Assembly (NCBI GenBank): GCA_023079485.1
Contig: CM041085.1
Span: forward strand, 28,753,121 to 28,817,120
Reading direction: 5' to 3'
Source of the DNA: Archilochus colubris
Lineage: Eukaryota > Chordata > Aves > Apodiformes > Trochilidae
DNA length: 64,000 nucleotides
Position 1 is the stretch's first letter; each line of letters starts with the position of its first letter. The notes under the pieces are model-generated. The model was not told the DNA's origin. It saw only the letters and a program-made list of their open reading frames with translations, and did not search any database. Shown piece by piece: positions 37,401 to 50,823 of this stretch. Both the position numbers and the translations under genes were made by a program.

Positions 37401-39189
37401 GCTCCATCGCAACCAAAACTGTACAACAAATGAGCAGTGGCAGTACACTTATGTTCTCTCTCTCACTTTAAGTTCACTGTGCCTTTTAATTACAGCTGTA
37501 TACAAGAATCCACATATAAAATCACCAAGAACACCCCAACCCCCTCCCCACCATACCCTAGGTGAAGAACAGCTGATAAAAAATTGAATGAAAATATATA
37601 ATCAGAAATTCAAGCACAGTTGAGATTACTGATGGATAAAGGACAATGACTCAGCAAGAAGAAAAGAAATGAGGCTGCGTTCAGATTCTTCTGCTGGGCA
37701 AATTTTGGAATGCTTCTTTCCACAGGACAGTACAATGAGCACCATATCCAGGTATATTGTATTGAGGCAGCAGAACACTGCAAGAGTCATTCACCCTCAT
37801 CTGCTGAGGGCTGCAGTGACAGAGAAAAGCACCAAGGGCGACTGCATCTCCACAGACAGTAACTACAGATTTGGAAATGCACAGGAAGCTCATGCCTTAT
37901 GGTAAGGTGGTGTGCCCACAGCTGGGAGCAGGGAGGACACAGATGCTGATGAGGCCACCCTGCCCCAGCAGAACCTCCTCAGCTGCCGCACACCACTCGC
38001 AGCACATATGTGACTGTAGCAGCAACAGACTTGTGGTCAAAAAACCTTTTTTAAGGTTTGTTTATTCCAAACAAGTTATGGATGCAAAGAACAGATGGGG
38101 AGCAAAAAAAGAAATGGTTTAAAGGAATAAAATAAAAATAAAAAAGGTGTGGGATTAGCCAAAAGCAATGCCAGCAATTACTTAATAAAAACGAAATATT
38201 TCAAGTATGATGAGAAGAAAAACTTAGAAAAAGCAAGGTGCACAAAAAAGTATGGTTTTGGTTTGCAGTGCAGATGTTTATGATTTACAATCAATATGGT
38301 TTGCTTTTTCATGCTATAAAATGCATACACAATTATGCCCAAGATGTGTGTAAATGTTTAAATATTAAAACAAAACAGATATTCTGGATGTTTGATGTTT
38401 GATTTTGGAAAAAAAAAAGTATTTTACAAGGATCCAAACACTAAAGTGAAATTAACATAAAGCAAACAAACCAGCGTAATAAAATAAAAAGCTCAAACCA
38501 AGTTAACCAAAGTCGTTAATGCAAAAGATCCATGTTAGCCAACATTTAAATACCAATTAAATGGGAGAAGACTGCTTGGCAATTACACTTCGAAGATTTA
38601 TTTCTGCTTCTTCTAGGGTTTAGATTGTCTAAACAAACACACACGTTTCCTTTGAATTCTGAATCCTACATCTCCCTATATAAACTCCCTATGTACTCCA
38701 AAATTTCTGATTTCTTCTTCCATTTTGACATTTAGAGAAATAAATATTTAGGAGAATGCTAGCACTGATCTGCTAGTCCTACCTACCTCTTGCCATGGTA
38801 AATCTGTAACTAGTGAGACCATATGCTGAATTTCTCTATCTGAACAGGAGACAAAGCTCTTGTCCACCTCTTCACTCTAAAAATACCCCACAGCTTAAAG
38901 ATCATGAAACACAAAAGGCACAAGATGCATTAGCACAAATTCACAGTGTTTTGCTGACCATAAAAAAGAGCCTTGTATGGATGGAAATGGAACACTGAAT
39001 AAAAAAACGTATTTGGTAAGAAGGCTTTTTCATGACCAGCCTCTGAGTGATACTGCCTGGATGGAATTTACAGAAAGCCGCATTCTAAAAATACAGAGGC
39101 TGGGAACAGCAAAGCAGCTACACGGATCACACTCTTACGGCTCTTACAACCCTTTGTAGCTTTACACTAAAGTCAACTGCTGGAGCACC

Positions 39190-39247
39190 CATCAACAGTA
39201 TTGTTCCTTCTCCTACTTCATCAAGAGTATCGTTCCTTCTCCTACTT
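39190..39247 (+). repeat. Tandem duplication of a 29-bp unit
   Basis: Two head-to-tail 29-bp units (39190-39218 and 39219-39247) differ at two positions. Each ends in the pyrimidine-rich GTTCCTTCTCCTACTT. It is a local duplication, likely by replication slippage. Confidence 0.9.
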
Positions 39248-39602
39248 ATCCTGTCTTGACAAAAATACCAGTTTGAGGAGAACAGGTAAAATGTACCAAC
39301 TACAGGAAAGCAAAGTCAAGTGTCAACCACTGTACAATGCCCTCATAAAATATTAACATGGGGAAATGTCACCACTAACAAGTGCTCACAGAATCAACCA
39401 GTGTAAACATCTCTGGATTTTTAAATTATTATTAATTTTCTATTTTCAATAAAAATTCTTTTTTTCAGCCTACAGGAGATGAAATATATGCATCAGATAT
39501 ATTTTATGTTAAGAATACTAATGAAGGCTGAGCAGCCTGCATGCTACTGATACAGAGCTATCTATTTAAACAACATAAATTCTGCTTTTCCCAACCTTCA
39601 AG

Positions 39603-39669
39603 GGAGGACAAAAAGGAGGGGGTGGTCTCATTTGTTTGGGTCTTTTTGCCACCCACTTTAGTATCCCAG
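39603..39669 (+). other. Candidate splice site: CCCAG|GTAAGT with upstream pyrimidines
   Basis: A perfect donor GTAAGT (39670-39675) directly follows CCCAG, and a pyrimidine-rich tract with TTTAG lies just upstream. Two readings are possible. One is a 67-nt exon starting after the acceptor-like CCTTCAAG at 39602. The other is a recursive splice site, in which acceptor AG and donor GTAAGT abut, as found in very long vertebrate introns. The extra TTTAG about ten bases upstream of the junction weakens the second reading. No coding similarity is recognised. Confidence 0.2.
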
Positions 39670-40757
39670 GTAAGTCTGCCTTATGGATCCTATACACAGA
39701 GGATTGCGTCAGAGCTTTTCACCAGGATTAAGGCACAGCATGAGAGGAATGTCTTTTGATTGAAACAAAACAGTGCCTACCATACCTTTCTTTCAAGGGG
39801 TCAAAAGAGGGAAAGGGATTTTACTAGCAGTCCTGGCCTTTTCACCTTTCTATGTTCAGTAACAAGTTCAACAGCCAAGTTACTTAAACTGACAGTGGAA
39901 ATGGGGATATTGCTTATGATTGCATAGCAATCTTTCCCTTTTTCTGCTGGCTCTTGAGGTGCGTTTTGGGAGGGGGTTTTGGCTCTTCTGAACATGCTGT
40001 CACCTAAACAGGTACGTTTTAAAAGAGGTGATTACCTAAGTTGATGTTACAAATTCTTTTCCTCGAACAGGAAGGGCCGATTTGTCCAGTACAAATGAGC
40101 AACCCAGTTTAGGCAAGATGTTCCTAGACTCTGTCTTGGTTTAGTTGCACAGACACAATCCTGCTCTGCTAAGGAATCCCTACTTCAAGGCAAGGAAGAT
40201 CACAAGAAACAGATCTTTCAAGGTGTAATTCCCCTCAGTCTTCTGGTAAGAAGAGCATTTTACATGACAGCATACTTCTCTCTGAAAAACCTTATCATGA
40301 TTGCTGCATAGTCATCAGTTATTCAAGTGAGTCAGTTCCTAGTTTGCCTTCCTCATGATAATCCTGAGGCAAAGGTACCAAGTCTTCACAGGAATCAGCA
40401 GCTCAGGCAGCTCATGAGGCAGTGAGCAGAAAAGCATGCCTGTGGTTCTGTGAAAAGTTGCAACGTCTGCCCAAAATGGAATTACTATTATTGGTAATAA
40501 ATGAGCTCTCAATGAATAACTACACAAGATCCTTCTTCTGAATACACCACCAGTCCCAGACAATAAATCAGATTTCCAATTCTCTTGACCATCAAAGCAA
40601 TCTGCTCAAGACCCCATCCTCTAGGTGAAATATCCTAGAAATCTGCTGGTGGGGGTCTGGCAGCATAATTGTCCAACATTTCTGTGAATACCTTGAGGTA
40701 AGAACCACCTAGTAGGGGAGGAGAGAAATCAGGCAGGCCCATCAACTGTACAGGATT

Positions 40758-40779
40758 GTCAGAAGACAGTCAGAAGACA
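40758..40779 (+). repeat. Perfect 11-bp tandem duplication
   Basis: GTCAGAAGACA occurs twice head to tail. It is a recent slippage-type duplication. Confidence 0.9.
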
Positions 40780-41604
40780 TCACAAGATGTGTAGACAGAG
40801 AGGTGCTTTCCAGGAGGGATGAAAACACAATAGCCTAACTTTACTGCTTATGCAAGAGCCTTCAGGAATGAGTTTAATAATTTCAAGTTTTCCTGACACA
40901 TTTTGCCAGGTTTCTGAAAGAGTATTTTCAGCCTGAGAAAATGATGAAGAGTAAATATCTATAGTACAGAAATACTGATAGCCTTCTTTCAGCTCCCACT
41001 AAGGCTGAGGGAGAAGACAGACATGCAACGCAACTAGGGAGCCCCAGAAGTCCACAGCCCTTTCTGGAAATAAATGACTGTGTCTCTTCAAAAAACAGAA
41101 AATGCATTTTGTGCAATCCTAACTGTACCCAGCCCTTTCAGAAATGTGGGAGTATGTAAATCAAATAAATAAATAAGAATTTAAAAAAAGTAGGTATTTT
41201 CTGACTGGAAATAGGAACATGCAATAGGACCATTACCAGCCTGCCCTCAAGGTGAGAAGGATGAAGGAATTACCAGTCACCCTATGTTGATAGTAACCAG
41301 TACATATCCGCCTCAAGTACTCTATGAAAGCATCAATACTGGATATTAAGTAAGCCAATGGAACACTAAAAGCCTGGAAATTAAAACATACAGGTTTTCA
41401 ATGCAGCTATTAAACCAGAACTAGCCAGCTTCTCCATCTCATTCTGCAATTTATATAGGAATACTCGCTTCTCTCCCTCCAAATCGAAAGAAAACACTCA
41501 GAACCTAGGACAGTCAAGAGATGTTCCTAGGTTCAGTTAAGAAGGTTTAAGCAGTAAATTAAACCAAATAAAGGAAACAGTAATAATAATTCAAAAACCC
41601 AAGT

Positions 41605-41680
41605 TAGTTGGGTTTTTTCTTGTTTTGTTTTTTTTTTTTTTGCTTTCATTTTGGTTTGTTGTTTTGTTGGGGTTTTTTTA
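41605..41680 (+). repeat. T/G-rich low-complexity tract with T14
   Basis: T-rich sequence with interspersed G includes a T14 run at 41628-41641 and repeated TTTGTT/GTTTT strings. One strand is nearly free of A and C. It belongs to the same class as the tracts at 18.1 kb and 51.8 kb. Confidence 0.75.
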
Positions 41681-42323
41681 ATAGTCATTTATTATTGTGC
41701 CTTTTATACAAATAATTTTATTTCCATGAAAATTATCAGTAATTTCTTTGAATGGTTGCAAGTGTAGGTTTTATTATAAAAAGCAACCTAAAAAGTAGGT
41801 TGGCCTAGAAAGTGAATTTCATCTGTCCTGGCTGTCACCAGTAAAAGACACCTATTCACTTCCTTTCAAGCATATAATCTAGTACTCGGTCTAAAATAGG
41901 ATTTTAAAGACTTCTCTTATCAGCTTTTAGCCTTACTTTAGTAAGCAGAAAATATACCCCTTCAAGCTGGTGCTATACTGAAATTAGGGAACTGAGTTGT
42001 TTTTTTTTTTATAAAAGAAGAATGGGTACAGATATAGGAGATCAGTGCAACAACAGATGTGGACACAGTCTAAATACTTCGCAGTCATAATAATATGTAC
42101 TGTAAGCACTTGAAAAAAAATCACACAGCATGCAGCTTGGGGAGCAGTAAAAGGGTGCTGAATGATTAGTAGAGCCTAGGTTTGATACTGCAGTGGCTAG
42201 AAGGCTTTGCTTATTAAAATAAAAACATTGATCTGAACAGATTAATTTTTTAAAAATTTATTTTGCATATGATGGTGTTATTTCAGAAATTTTATTATTT
42301 CACTGATATTGCATTTTTTGGGG

Positions 42324-42365
42324 GGATATGATTGATATGATATGGTATGATATGATTGATATTAT
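42324..42365 (+). repeat. GATAT/ATGAT imperfect microsatellite
   Basis: Repeated GATAT, GATTGATAT and GGTATGATAT units form an imperfect tandem tract. Confidence 0.85.
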
Positions 42366-43332
42366 ACTGGGGCGAAAGGTTGCCACATTCATGAGAAGTG
42401 AAAACTGAGAAAGCTGGTCCAAAAGCACAATCTTTTTTCAATTAGATTATTTCCTTCACAAAGTTTCCAGCTCAGAGCACTTTATTAATGACATTGAAGA
42501 GGACAATGGCTCAGTTTGCACCAAAACCTGTGTTACTTCCGACATTACCTACAAATTTCTCACTTCAGTATAAATCCATAGGAATGGAAATATATTCTCA
42601 GTTAATTCTAGGACTTGACAAGATCATACCACACATGGAATGTTTTTCTAGTTAAAATCCAAAGCAATATGAATAGTGTGCTATATTCTGTCCCTCAATA
42701 GGTGTCCTCATTTGGGCCAGGATAAAGGTGATTTTCTGTCTTGTAAATTCTTCAATATTTCAACACTATTCATACATACAGGTAGGTTCTTAAAAACCTA
42801 AAAGACTATAGAGAGGACTCTACCAGTTTTACACTTTCCAAGATTCTGGGAGAAGTCAACATTGCTATACATGCCACTAAGCCCAAAGGGTTTCATTTGT
42901 CACTGTGCCTGGTTATAAAACTCAGGACTGGATGTGCAGGAGATTAAAATGCATGCAAGCACAAAAAAGCAGCATATCCATTCTTCAATAAACTGCTCTT
43001 CAATGCAAAGATCACTTGAAAGGCCTTGTCATGCCTGTGACAGGAGGAAGTATGGCACAAACCATCTCACGGCTTCATGAGGGTTCACTGCAAGGCACAA
43101 GTGCACCTCAGCAAGACTGCTGGAGAGCTGGTGACCCTCAGTCCCCAGCACAGAGAAGCGGGTTTCTCACAAACTGAGGACCAGCCAAGAGGAGAAAAGT
43201 CATCACCATTAGATAGAGGAAACTGCCACTATCAAGCTTCTCAAATTTCAGTAGCCCTCCTGGAAGAATTCCATTGCCTTCTTCACACCTGAAGTCTCAG
43301 CCCTCCACTGAACACCCTGACACCAGCCCTGG

Positions 43333-43370
43333 TCCTTCAGTGATAGCACTGACTCTGCCACCCACTGAAG
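43333..43370 (+). other. Hairpin sharing a 13-mer with the 14-15 kb inverted repeats
   Basis: GGTCCTTCAGTGA (43331-43343) is identical to a 13-mer in both copies of the inverted repeat pair at 13.9 and 15.2 kb. CACTGAAG (43363-43370) pairs with CTTCAGTG in it, giving an 8-bp stem around a loop of about 20 bases. The remainder aligns poorly. It may be a third, degraded member of the same unknown family, or a chance match. Confidence 0.4.
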
Positions 43371-43490
43371 CATAATTTTCTTTAGACAACAACCAATAAG
43401 CACCTTGTCAGCCCACCAAAATTCCAACTGTACAGCATGAAGGTTGAACAGCTATTTTTAAAAAAGCCAAACAAGAAGGATGAGTGGTGG

Positions 43491-43518
43491 TTCAGGGCAG
43501 CTACTTCAGGGCAGCTAC
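43491..43518 (+). repeat. Perfect 14-bp tandem duplication
   Basis: TTCAGGGCAGCTAC occurs twice head to tail without change. Confidence 0.9.
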
Positions 43519-46500
43519 CACTAATGCACTTAAGCTAATGAATTTATCAAACATTATTGGTTTTACCCAAATTTCACGGTATTTATGGTATATGTTACAG
43601 AACTGTCAAATTAACAAAAATGGCTCACTTTTTCCGCCCAAAATATTATCTCTGTTTGGAACACCTCATTTAGTGCTTGATGTTTACTTTGTTTCCTGCA
43701 AAGTACAGAACGTGTAAATTTGCTTTCCACTATTGAACTCATTTCACATGGACTGAAACCCAACCAGGATTCTTTACCACAGTAGGTTCCCAAGAAAACC
43801 TCCAGTATGAGAAAATAAAATTACATTCCTAGCTGTTACAGACTGACTTTTACTAAAGTGAACTAAGCAACCACTGACATGTTAGTTAAAACGAGCATAC
43901 CAACCTTTATTTAGGAAAGAGAAATGGGCTATTATAATTGCATTTGATTCCCATGCGCTTACCACATCCATTCTGGAAAATGAAATAAACCATGCCAAAA
44001 GACATTAATTCCCTTCAATGTATCAGAAGTACTTTAGAGAAGCAACATAAAGAGAAAGAGGTTTTGTTCTTATTTCCAGTCCCCTCATGCTCCTTACTGT
44101 TATGAGGATCAAATTCAAATACACCAAGCAGCTATTTTGAATGTATGCTGCCCTAGTGAAACAGTATGAGCACACTGCAGCTACATCCTAACTTGCCTGC
44201 CTGCCATCCACCCGTCATTTGGATGGGTAATTTCTCCCCTCGGGACCATATGCAGTGCTTAAAGCTGAGTCACTTTGCCGTATGGCATTATTCTATAAAA
44301 GCAACATGGTTTTGCTGGAATCTGACCTAGGAGGGTAAAGGCTTCTACTTACTTGGCTCAGTAGTTGCTAGACATGTTAAACAAACAAAAAAACAAACAA
44401 ACAAGAAAAAATACCCACTCAAATGTTAGTGTAATCCTCTTGTTTTACACAACATTCTTCCTATCAGCCAGCATGGGCTTTACACCATTAAGAAGTTCTG
44501 AACATTATTCTTGTTATTACCTATATCCAGTTGCACACAAGAAATGAAGACATACAAAATGCACAGAATAATTACATCACACTAAATTATAGATCTACAG
44601 CCAAATTACAAATCCACTTAATATCTACTGAATTATACAGATACATTTTATAGTTTTCTTTCAAAATTTGCACTTTCCATCTCTATCCAACTGTGCTTCT
44701 TTTCAAACATTTTATACAAATAGTGGGGAGAACACTGGACACCAAAAGCTTCTAATAAATGGCAGGTTGATCCAGGACTAGCGTATTAGAAATGTTTACT
44801 AATACTTTGGCTTTACTGCAGCTATTTCAGCTTTCTAGCGAATGGTAGGAAAGTAATTATTTCAGAATGCTGTATATATAATCACTGTCTCTTTAACTGT
44901 GTCTTTCTTGAGAGCAATACAACAAAAGCAAGCCAAGAAAGGAGAAAAAAAATGCTGCTAATGTTGTTCAAGACTGAAAGAAACAAAGTATTAGGAACAA
45001 TGAAAAAACCTTTACCGATGCTGGTAATTCTGCTGATACTAATTTGCTGATCTGTATAGGAAGTACAGTGTTAGTTTACAATCCCATTACACATCACAGG
45101 CAAGAGCGGCTTGCTAAAATGATTACAGTAAGAGGTCATCTATCATCACCAAATTCTTTCTGGCCCCTTCTTTTACAAAAAAGTTTTACTATGTACATGA
45201 GAAAAGGAATAGAGGAGCATTATAATGTATTCGTTAATGTAGACCTCTGCTACGTTTCCACAGTCCAGACAATTAGCACTCAGAAGGGCTCCAGCCAAAA
45301 CAGAACATGTGCATATAGTACAGCCCACTGGCCTTGACCATAGGTATTAAAATATTTGTATCTCCTTTCAATGTCACTTACCAACAGCTTTTCCTCGTCC
45401 TTTGAAACATTAACCTCTGCTCTCCCAGGTGATACCAACTGGTCACAGAATTAGACCTGCCTTTCCATACAAAACCCTCACTGAGCTAAGAAGGGAAGCA
45501 CCTGTTGGCCACTCACTTCTGTCTCCTCGGTGCTCAAATATCTATTACCGACAGCCTGCTCACTCCACCAGGAGATGAGCCAAAACCGGGTGGGGATGTA
45601 AGTGTAAAAAGGTCCTGTTGCTCAGAAGCAACAGGAGAGCTGTACCTTGTCCTCCATACCTCATCCCTCGGGTAGCCTCTCCTTCTCCCAACCATCCTCC
45701 TGCCATGTGCATTCACAATCATGGGTCTTTGCTAGAGAAACTTCTCCCTTTGAACAGAACATTTTATTTTAAAACGCAAGATTCCATAATGCCTCCTTTG
45801 TGGCACACTGAGGAATACAAATAATAAGCTGAGGATTCATATGGCTTTATTATTACAGGGCATTGTAAGACAAACACCCAGAAGAGTTAAAACAAAACAA
45901 GAAACCTCTGACTGTAGTTAACCTGAAGTGTTCTAATTAGGAACCTTCCCAGATTAGGTATTTATCTTTTTAACACAGAACAGACAGAACTATTTTCATA
46001 TAGAAGTTTAAAGACCAAAATGATGCCTACTTTTAATCCAGGTTGAGGGGATGTGAGGGGTGACACTGAACCAAACCAGACAACACCCCCTCACTTCGCA
46101 AGCAACCAACAACCAAAACCAACCCCAACATCTCCCCTCCCCAGCACAGGCACTATCACAGTCCCTAAATGAACAGTTAGCTTTTTGAAAGATGGATGTC
46201 CACTAGGAAATCACATATGTATTAACCTAGAAAAATATGGCTGGAAACCATTTACTACGAAAATTTGTCCAAAGTCTGACTGAAGCAAAACTCTGGCTAC
46301 ATCAGAGCTACCCTGTGGAGGTAAACAGTGGAAGGAAACTTCTTTTTTAATACTTTCACCACTGCTATCCCATGGAAAGGCATACAAGGAGCATCACTTC
46401 TGCATTATTCTTTTTTCTCAAGCATAATTGTCACAGTGATGAATGTATCAGAAACATATATAAACCAATTTCACCATCAAGAGCGTAATGCTCTCCCAAA

Positions 46501-49300
46501 GCCATGCAGCAGGCTAGTTGCTGTACTGGAAGAAGCACTCAGGCTGGAAGGACCATTAGACAGAGCTCTCTTACTATAAAAGCCTACAAATAAATGTAGA
46601 CTAAAATAAACAGCAAGTCAGATGTTTTATCTGGGGATGTTACCTCATTAAAGGCTATATATGCCAACTCCAATTCAATTTGAAGTAACCTTATGAGGGA
46701 AGACATCCCCCCCCCTCCAACCAGAATTAGATCCACTTGATCATTTTAATTATACTGCATTGCTCTTTTCAAAAGAGTCCTGCGAGCCTTTATAGGCTGC
46801 TGTGCTCCCTTTTGAAATTAGCAAATTAGGCTTAGTAATTAGAGAGTCAAAATGGTGTGTTATATTGTTTGGGGGTGACGAGGGATTTAAGTGTTTCATT
46901 TTCAGCTATTTTCAAGGTCTGAAGGTAAAATACTATCACTAATCATGTACGTTCCCATTTTCCACCTATGCTGATTAATATCTACACAGTCCACTCAGAT
47001 AAATTTCTTTGCATCTTAATTAAGAACATTTCAAAGCAGATTCCTCAAAGTTCTGTTCATTTTAAATGATGCTGTAAACATCTTTTAAATGCCATTCACC
47101 ACAAAAAAAATCCCCAAACTTCTAGGGTATAACAGTAAATACTAATTTATCTCAGAAATTGTAAATCACTATTTTTTTTCTCCTGAATAGAGCAGTCGTC
47201 AAATCTTAGGATGTCACTGAAGCCTGATACATCAGTTCGAGAATACAGCTGAATCACCCTTCCTTCTGAGAATGGGCCTATACATCTGTTCACTGTCAAA
47301 GAGAAACTTTGATAATTTACATGTCAGTCTGCATTGGCTAAGATTATGCTGCAAGCCCTAAGTTATTTATTGTTGCTATTCATATTAGTATTATTATTAA
47401 TCACACTGCCTCCACAGAAGAATTTAACTGGACAATACCAACACTGGATCTGAAGAAAGCATGCCAAAATTTGGGGGAAGTTGGCCTGAGAGGCCATAGG
47501 AGGACATTTATAGCATTGCTTCCTTCATCAGGGTCTCAAGCCTTTTCACATACACAACAACTCATGGGTAGATAATTACTTTTGTATAACATACAGGGAT
47601 ACACATGAGGCAATTGTGGTCACTGATCAGAGCACAAAGAAAATGGAATTAAAAGAACCCTCAAGCCTCCCCACTATTGTTTTCCTGTAGCAGATAAGGT
47701 ACAATATGTTTTGATATTATGGTATTTTTCAGTTAGAGGAAATCTAGAGCAAAAAATACAAAAGTGATGTTTTATTCCAGCTTTCAATACATCTGTTTTT
47801 CAGCAAAGCCACTGACTTTCTGACATGCAATATGGCAGCACTTCTCACAAAATTTACAAAACCTGAAGCGTAAGGTGTTTTAACAGTATTCAAAGTTTTA
47901 AAGCACAGAGTATATAGAATTTTTTCCCCTGAAGTACTTTTCTAAGCGGCATTGTATAACGGTAGGTGAAAATGTCAGAGAGGAGGAGGGAACTTCATTC
48001 CCATATATAGGATCAAAGAATGTAAAATGCAGGAGACAATAAAAAGAAAGCAAGCAAGAAAAAGAGGTATTAAAAAGGTATGATGAATGGCATATACATC
48101 CTTGTGATAATTCTTTTCCTGCTTTATTGCTCAGTAATGATCATACAATACTATACTTCATTGATCACTGCTTGAAATCTAAGCTTCATTTCCTTCCCAT
48201 ACGTTAAACACCTTTGACTTGAATTCACTTCATGTAACTTTTCACTACTTTCTTTTTACTGCAAAGGGAAACTGAATATAAATACTGAATGGAAGAAAAA
48301 AAAAAGATTCTACGTTATTGTTCTCCAACATCTATAGAGCTAGGAAATGTCTTTGAGGTTCAAAAGTGTCTGTGGCAAAGCAGGGCACCACATCAAGGCA
48401 CTCTATATATTAAGTGCGTGCCTTGGGCTAGTGATTGAAAACCCACTTTGACCACGAGCTGAGAAGACTGAATGCAGATTTCCTCGTAGCAAATCATTCA
48501 CTGTCTGAGGAAAGACTGAACCTCCTGTATATTCATTCCCACAAGCAGTCAAACCATGGGGGCAGGCCAGCACCTGGCCCATCAGCTCATCTGCACCCTC
48601 TTTTCTCACAGGCCTCCTGGAAGGATGAAGTCCCCCACGCGTAGTCCCTGTACCTGTAGCATGTACAAGACAAGCATGGGCAGACACTTATTACAGACTA
48701 GGACCTAATGCTTTTTGACTGCGTGCATGTTTTCAGATGCCAAATAAACAAATAACGATGCTGGCAGCTCCTTCTACACAGATAAACTCCAGCTGGAAGG
48801 ACATAATTTATGAGCAGTTCCTCACTGCATATACTTCCCTTTTAATCAACTGCTAATGGTCACCACGGTACTCCCCTTGGACAGCCCCATCTCCTGCTCG
48901 CTGCAGAGCACAATGACTCCAAACACATGAAGGCATGTAATGAATCAACACACCACTAACAGCTAATATTCTCTGACAGTTCCATCATTTATTGTGATGA
49001 ATTCTTGCCTATAAAAACATTGGAGGAAAAATATATTAATTAAGAAAATTATTTTGCTTAGATTGCATTTTCAGCAGTGTGATGTACTCGATGAAACAAA
49101 GCACAGCTATCTATAATTATGAAGTTCAAACATGAAAGAATAGATGGCACTTAAACCTGAAGTTCCTAAAAATCCTTTTCACAGAGTTTCTATTTAGGAC
49201 ACAAGGCACATGGGTAAGGATTGTAAAAAGGCAAAGCAAGGCTTTTAAGACATCACATGAAGAATACCTTGTTAAGCAAACAAAATCACAAATATTAAGG

Positions 49301-49490
49301 GGTTATTGGTCCTGTGATTAAGGCATCTGACTGGGATGCAGAATATCTGGATGCAATTCCATCTCTGCTCCTCACTTCCTCTATGACCTTGGGCAAATCA
49401 ATTAATCTTCCTGTGCCATAGATACTCAGCAGGGATAGTAATAATACAACTTCCTACCTCCCAGGACTGTTGTGAGAAGAAATTCGCTGA
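49301..49490 (+). mobile_element. MIR-type CORE-SINE (tRNA-derived), degraded
   Basis: The order of elements matches the MIR/CORE SINE superfamily in plus orientation. A tRNA-like head at 49301-49360 has a degenerate A box and a B box GGATGCAATTCC (49349-49360, consensus GGTTCGANTCC). Then come a CTCTGCTCCTCACTTCCT block, the hallmark ATGACCTTGGGCAAATCA (49383-49400), CTTCCTGTGCC, GGGATAGTAATAATAC and CTACCTCCCAGGACTGTTGTGAG. The tRNA head with ATTAAGGCATCTGACTGGGA looks closer to amniote (reptile/bird) MIR copies than to the mammalian consensus. It is ancient, non-autonomous and dependent on an L2-type LINE. The 3' end is truncated or eroded. Confidence 0.85.
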
Positions 49491-50823
49491 TGAGGGAGGT
49501 CAGCTCCCTCCCTCTTAGGTCATATAGATTAACTTTATTTCCTTTCTATTAACAGAGTACTAACAGCAGCAACCCAACACTACCTAATTCCTATACACAA
49601 CACAACTATTTCTGTACTAAAGAATCTGAAATTCCAAAGAAACCTGAATTCTCCATATTGAAGTGTAACAGTAATAGAGGATTATGGACTTGCAACTTAT
49701 GACCACCAACCACATATTAAGAAATTGAAAGAGTCAGTAATTTCTAAGTCTGTATAGCATATCTTATGCATGATGGGAAAAGTGTTTGTGGCTTCTGAGT
49801 CAGCTCTATTTCATGTTCAGAAACCATTTAAGTGTATAGACAAGCACAGATTCAAAAAAACTGTAGAGTGAAAAAAAATTAACTGAAAAAATTAATCTGA
49901 AGAGCATAACATACAGGAAGAAAATTATAGATCATAATTAGATTTAGCATATAAAATACTGTTTTTCTACAGTATGTTTGGATAGACAAGGGAAGTGGTT
50001 GTTACGCAACATTCTGTTATTCACAGAAAGAAAAACTTTTTAAGCAGACATACAATAATGAGGTTTAGCACTATGGACTTAATGATGTTCAGAAAGTATC
50101 CAAATCGTTCCTCGGTTTCTATGTTAACCATGAATTTAACAACAGAAAAAAAATTGCTACTTTTTAAAATGGTTCCTCAGTCAACTTAAATGAAGTGGAC
50201 AAAAGACTAAGAAAGTGACTTATACTTACATGAAAACAAGAAAAGAATAATTACATCACGAAGAGCTTATAAATCTTGTACTTGACTAAAAACCACACAG
50301 GCATGTAGGCTGTCCAGGCAAATACAGAATGGCTACACATGAAAGGAAAAGAGGACAAACATAACAGATAACCCTCTGATACAAGTACCATTAAACAGCC
50401 TGCCCAAGATTTGAAAGATTTGCATGTTCTTAAACTGTGAACATTATTGTCCAGTGTAGAGCAGTATATACATATAGCTGGAAAATCTCCCATATTATTT
50501 CTACTAGGAAAAGTTTCAGTTATGTACAGCTTTTACATTCATACCACTAGTTGAGTGTATGTGGGTATAGGCACAATGCACTACAGAGGCCTTATATATG
50601 TGATTAAATTAAGAGTTTTAGAGACTGTTTTGTTTGGAAGAAAAAAAGACTATACATTCTGCAGGCTTCAAAGTGCACAGATAAAATATATTGTGAAGTA
50701 TGAGAACAAAATAACTAGACAAGAAAAATAAGTAGCCTGTCTAGTCAAAACAACACTTGATATTTTTATAAATATTTATTTTATTGCATACTTCAAAGAA
50801 CAACACATTTTAATTTTTAACAG

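Larger units (their letters stand above)
34431..49300. other. Long AT-rich stretch without recognisable gene
   Basis: No gene is recognised over about 15 kb. Contents noted: a very AT-rich segment around 34750-36300; short tandem duplications at 39190-39247, 40758-40779 and 43491-43518; a T/G-rich tract with T14 at about 41605-41680; a GATAT-type repeat at 42324-42365; A/C-rich tracts at about 44377-44405 and 46085-46140; and a hairpin at 43333-43370 sharing a 13-mer with the inverted repeat pair. The stretch 46700-47100, with many TAATTA/GATTAAT-type strings and no repeats, resembles conserved non-coding regulatory DNA but cannot be tested from one sequence. Confidence 0.55.

Noticed and set aside
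39918..39932. GATTGCATAGCAATC as a functional inverted repeat
   Set aside because: Only 6-bp arms; such palindromes are expected by chance in 64 kb.
46530..46565. GGCTGGAAGGACC as a second CR1 3' end
   Set aside because: Only about a dozen bases fit; the terminal octamers and the downstream CR1 blocks are missing.
47070..47100. TGTAAACATCTT as a miR-30-like microRNA
   Set aside because: Only the seed-like start agrees; there is no partner arm to form a precursor hairpin.
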